Source: Saccharicrinis sp. UBA6048 (GTDB lineage Bacteria; Bacteroidota; Bacteroidia; Bacteroidales; Marinilabiliaceae). From it: a stretch of 14,670 bases of DNA. The notes below the pieces were generated by a model that saw nothing but the letters and a program-made list of their open reading frames with translations, made no database searches and had not been told where the DNA came from. The stretch covers positions 1 through 14,670 of the forward strand of contig DIYS01000223.1 of the NCBI GenBank assembly GCA_002429115.1. Reading direction: 5' to 3'. This document shows, in pieces, positions 12,110-14,670 of this stretch. The translations under genes and the position numbers were made by a program. The stretch's first letter is position 1. Every line of letters starts with the position of its first letter.

Positions 12110-12991
12110 TTATTTCGCCACACTCTCACCAACGTGAATGGAAGTTTCGTAGCCTTCTTGTGTGTTTCTGCAAAGATCTTCATCGATGGTTACAGAGCCT
12201 TTTTTGAAGAGCAGAACGACGGTTGAGCCACCAAAAGAGAAATACCCTTTTTCGTCGCTGCATTTTATGGTGCTGCCTGCTTTGTAGGTTTGTGAGATGC
12301 TACCAACCATCGATGCGCCAATTTCCGATATCAAAATGTCGTCGTATTGCTCGGTTTGAAGAATACTGTATTCCCGGTAGTTTTGGCAGAATATTTCCAG
12401 GCTTTTCCTCAATGCCAGGGGAGATACCGAATAGTAACGTCCGTTAATGCTCTTTGATTCTGAAATAACGCCGTTTGCAGGGAAATGAAAGCGATGATAG
12501 TCGCTGGGAGCCAATCGTACAATGAGCATTGCGCCGTCTTTGTATGTCTTGGCCAGCTGATCATCGTCCAAAAAGCTATTCAGTGTAAACTCAGAACCTT
12601 TTATAAAGAACTTAGAAACGTCCGACAGGTTTTGGAAGGCCAGTATTTTACCATCGGCCGGGGAAACAACACCATTGCCAACAGGGCGCTTTTCCATTTT
12701 TATCTTCCGGGTAAAAAAGTCATTGAAGGTGGCATATGAGCGAATATCCTCTTTGATATAGTCACTCATCTTAATTCGATACTTCCTGGCAAAGTTAACG
12801 GCATGGCGACGCGATAATTTACTATCCATCATCTTGCCAACCAGTTTGGTCAACATCCGTCTTTTAACGAGGGTGTGAAGAGTTGCCTGTCCAAGTTGTG
12901 TATGATAGAGGTATTTAATTATTTTCTCTGCCGAAACACTTTCAACTTCTTTCTTTCCTGTTCGTCTGTTAATATACGTGATGCTTTCCAT
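12110..12991 (-). CDS. psd: Phosphatidylserine decarboxylase proenzyme
   Basis: It decarboxylates phosphatidylserine to phosphatidylethanolamine at the inner membrane. The 293-residue chain shows TFNDFFTRKIKMEKRPV, then SPADGKI with Asp113, APSDYHRFHFP with His166, and YFSFGGSTVVLLF with the self-cleavage site between Gly255 and Ser256. Ser256 becomes the pyruvoyl group, so mature alpha and beta chains are expected. The Asp-His-Ser set needed for autocatalytic processing is complete. A long N-terminal extension of about 80 residues is normal for this branch. The gene appears single. A 14-pair palindrome sits 10 bases before the ATG, which may restrict translation. It reads toward the stranded tRNA terminator at 12051-12084. 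Confidence 0.93.
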   Translation of the reverse strand: MESITYINRRTGKKEVESVSAEKIIKYLYHTQLGQATLHTLVKRRMLTKLVGKMMDSKLSRRHAVNFARKYRIKMSDYIKEDIRSYATFNDFFTRKIKMEKRPVGNGVVSPADGKILAFQNLSDVSKFFIKGSEFTLNSFLDDDQLAKTYKDGAMLIVRLAPSDYHRFHFPANGVISESKSINGRYYSVSPLALRKSLEIFCQNYREYSILQTEQYDDILISEIGASMVGSISQTYKAGSTIKCSDEKGYFSFGGSTVVLLFKKGSVTIDEDLCRNTQEGYETSIHVGESVAK

Positions 12992-13001
12992 ACTTCTGAT
13001 T

Positions 13002-13037
13002 AAATAAAATATGATAGCTCCCGATCATATTTTATTT
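13002..13037. promoter_or_regulatory. 36-base palindrome in the psd leader
   Basis: Arms of 14 bases (AAATAAAATATGAT and ATCATATTTTATTT) match perfectly around an 8-base spacer. In the psd transcript the hairpin ends 10 bases before the AUG, where ribosomes bind, and exposes GGGAG in its loop. It could be a translation-control hairpin or an operator for a dimeric repressor. Confidence 0.6.
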
Positions 13038-13213
13038 GGTTCTCTTGCTTTAGTAGATGACAGCAAGTGCCACCTTGTTCGAGTCGTAAAAATATTGCTA
13101 ATAATGGTTTTAACAAAATTTCACAAGCCTCTTATGCTATTTCTTGGGCACATAGTGTTGTTGTCGGCAGATAATGAAAGTTTTACTCGTGAAAATATTT
13201 GCCTGATGGAGAT

Positions 13214-13248
13214 ATAAAAAAAGAGGCTCGCATAAAATGGAGCCTCTT
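13214..13248 (-). terminator. Intrinsic terminator of rpsB-tsf
   Basis: On the minus strand AAGAGGCTC pairs with GAGCCTCTT (13240-13248 with 13221-13229) around a 10-base loop, followed by a run of T (13216-13222). It lies 22 bases after the tsf stop. Confidence 0.88.
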
Positions 13249-13269
13249 TATATGTTGCGTTATCAATAA

Positions 13270-14094
13270 TTAGCTTAAAGATACACGTTTAAAGTCAACA
13301 GCTTTCAAACCTTTGCTAGCACCGTCAAGGTACTGCTTAATTGTCATTTTGTTGTCTTTAACAAACGCTTGTTCCATCAAAGTGCTTTCTTTGAAGAATT
13401 TGTTTAAGCGACCCATAGCAATTTTTTCCAACATTGCTTCTGGTTTGCCTTCTTCGCGAGCTTTTTCTTTACCAATTTCAAGCTCTTTTGCTTTGATGTC
13501 TTCAGGTACGCTATCAGCATCAACAGCTACAGGAGCCATTGCAGCAGTTTGCATAGCCACGTCTTTAGCAACTTGCTCGTCGATACCATTCTGGTTGAAA
13601 CCAACCAAAGTAGCTAATTTGTTACCAGCGTGGATATAAGCAATTACAGAGTCAGCGCTAATAGTTTCATAAGCAGCTAAGTCTAGTTTCTCACCAATAA
13701 CACCACTCTGCTCAGTAATAAGGTCAGCCACTGGACGACCATCTAATTCTAACGCTTTTAAAGCATCTAAGTCAGCTGGATTGTTAGCTACAGCTAAATC
13801 AAGAATTGACATTGCGAAGTCAACATAGCTTTCGTTTTTAGCAACGAAGTCAGTTTCGCAGTTCAATACGATTAACGCACCTCTTGACTTATCTTCAGTA
13901 ACTTTAGCTAAAACAACACCTTCAGTAGCTTCGCGGTCAGCACGCTTGTTAGCGATCGCCTGTCCTTTTTTACGGATGATATCAACTGCTTTGTCGAAAT
14001 CACCATCAGCTTCTGTTAGTGCCTTTTTACAATCCATCATACCGGCACCGGTACTTTTTCTTAGTTTGCTTACGTCAGCAGCAGTAATAGCCAT
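13270..14094 (-). CDS. tsf: Translation elongation factor Ts
   Basis: EF-Ts exchanges GDP for GTP on EF-Tu. The 274-residue protein starts MAITAADVSKLRKSTGAGMMDCKKAL (the N-terminal UBA-like module, residues 1-45). It has GALIVLNCETDFVAKNE with the TDFV motif at 81-84, which inserts beside the EF-Tu nucleotide site, and two core subdomains, ending GLKAVDFKRVSLS. The length is normal for Bacteroidota. It follows rpsB after 39 bases, the universal rpsB-tsf order, and is closed by a strong terminator at 13214-13248. Confidence 0.97.
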   Translation of the reverse strand: MAITAADVSKLRKSTGAGMMDCKKALTEADGDFDKAVDIIRKKGQAIANKRADREATEGVVLAKVTEDKSRGALIVLNCETDFVAKNESYVDFAMSILDLAVANNPADLDALKALELDGRPVADLITEQSGVIGEKLDLAAYETISADSVIAYIHAGNKLATLVGFNQNGIDEQVAKDVAMQTAAMAPVAVDADSVPEDIKAKELEIGKEKAREEGKPEAMLEKIAMGRLNKFFKESTLMEQAFVKDNKMTIKQYLDGASKGLKAVDFKRVSLS

Positions 14095-14133
14095 GATATA
14101 ATTTTTTAAAGTTGTTAGACAATAATAACCGAA

Positions 14134-14670
14134 TTACTCGTTAGATGCGCCTTCTGAAGATTTTTCTTCTGCCGGAGCTTCTTTTTTAGCTGCTTCCTTT
14201 GCAGGCTCAGCTTTTTTAGCGCGAGCTTTCTTTTCTTTCGATCCTTCGCTGTCTTTTTCTACTTTACGCTCGTTTAATCCTTCCTGAATTGCTTTAGTCA
14301 TCACGTCAGTAATCAACTCGATAGACTTAGTAGCATCATCGTTAGCAGGAATTACAAAATCAACACTTGATGGATCAGAGTTAGTATCAACGATACCAAA
14401 TACCGGGATATTCAAACGGATAGCTTCTTTTACAGCAATGTGCTCTTTCATTACGTCAACAACGAACATTGCAGCTGGAAGACGAGTCAGGTCAGCAATA
14501 CTACCTAATGTCTTGTCAAGCTTAGCACGCTGACGAGTAATCTGAAGACGCTCACGCTTTGATAAGTTTTTCCACTGGCTTGGGTCAGCCATCATCTTAT
14601 CAATAGAAGTCATCTTCTTCACCGCTTTACGAATAGTGGGGAAGTTGGTTAACATACCACCTGGCCAACG
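14134..14670 (-). CDS. rpsB: 30S ribosomal protein S2, 3' part (runs off the window)
   Basis: The frame is open to the window edge. It reads RWPGG, then MLTNFPTIRKAVKKM, a diagnostic S2 block (the RWLGGMLTN type), so the internal Met at 14655 is not the start. RLPAAMFVVDVMKEHIAVKEAIRLNIPVFGIVDTNSDPSSVDFVIPANDDA, also typical of S2, follows. A Lys/Glu/Ala-rich tail of about 45 residues (KVEKDSEGSKEKKARAKKAEPAKEAAKK...) follows the folded domain, a common extension in this phylum. About the first 100 residues lie outside the window. Confidence 0.97.
   Translation of the reverse strand, partial: RWPGGMLTNFPTIRKAVKKMTSIDKMMADPSQWKNLSKRERLQITRQRAKLDKTLGSIADLTRLPAAMFVVDVMKEHIAVKEAIRLNIPVFGIVDTNSDPSSVDFVIPANDDATKSIELITDVMTKAIQEGLNERKVEKDSEGSKEKKARAKKAEPAKEAAKKEAPAEEKSSEGASNE

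Noticed and set aside
13011..13217. 68-codon plus-strand frame before tsf's terminator
   Set aside because: It begins inside the psd leader palindrome, resembles no protein, and ends at the terminator A-tract; probably chance.

Overview
The window looks like a chromosome segment from a member of the Bacteroidota, probably near the Marinilabiliales; the rank is an inference from protein style. Supporting signs are several -7 boxes of the TAnnTTTG type, weak or absent Shine-Dalgarno sequences, a RecO of the Bacteroidetes kind, and a tyrosine integrase with a Bacteroidetes-style arm-binding domain. It has host DNA on both sides (about 1-4010 and 12026-14670) and an 8-kb integrated element in between.

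Left host part: the 5' half of a tRNA-Leu(CAA), an MFS/POT-like transporter gene split by one in-frame TAG, a divergent recO, an aminotransferase-fold protein that has lost the PLP-binding lysine and most other cofactor residues, and an intact tRNA-Arg(CCT).

Element: the last 15 bases of the tRNA-Arg region (4011-4025) recur at 12011-12025, exactly 8,000 bases away. They enclose genes that all read leftward: a tyrosine integrase, an unknown 313-residue protein, an excisionase-like HTH protein, a small unknown protein, a Rep-like protein (phage gene II/X type, with a C-terminal zinc ribbon), a small winged-helix-like protein, an unknown 167-residue protein, a Bro-N antirepressor-like protein, a tandem-HTH protein, and three small unknowns. 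No capsid, tail, portal, relaxase, coupling or cargo resistance gene is visible. The best inference is a small replicating phage satellite or cryptic integrated replicon. Its non-coding content is rich: a likely structured small RNA (about 4738-4852), a three-hairpin cluster inside rep with a 20-bp repeat read in two frames, an operator-like intergenic region, and matching integrase arm repeats at both ends.

Right host part: an intrinsic terminator that originally followed the tRNA-Arg and is now 8 kb from it, phosphatidylserine decarboxylase with a 36-base palindrome just before its start codon, tsf with a clear terminator, and the 3' part of rpsB running off the window.
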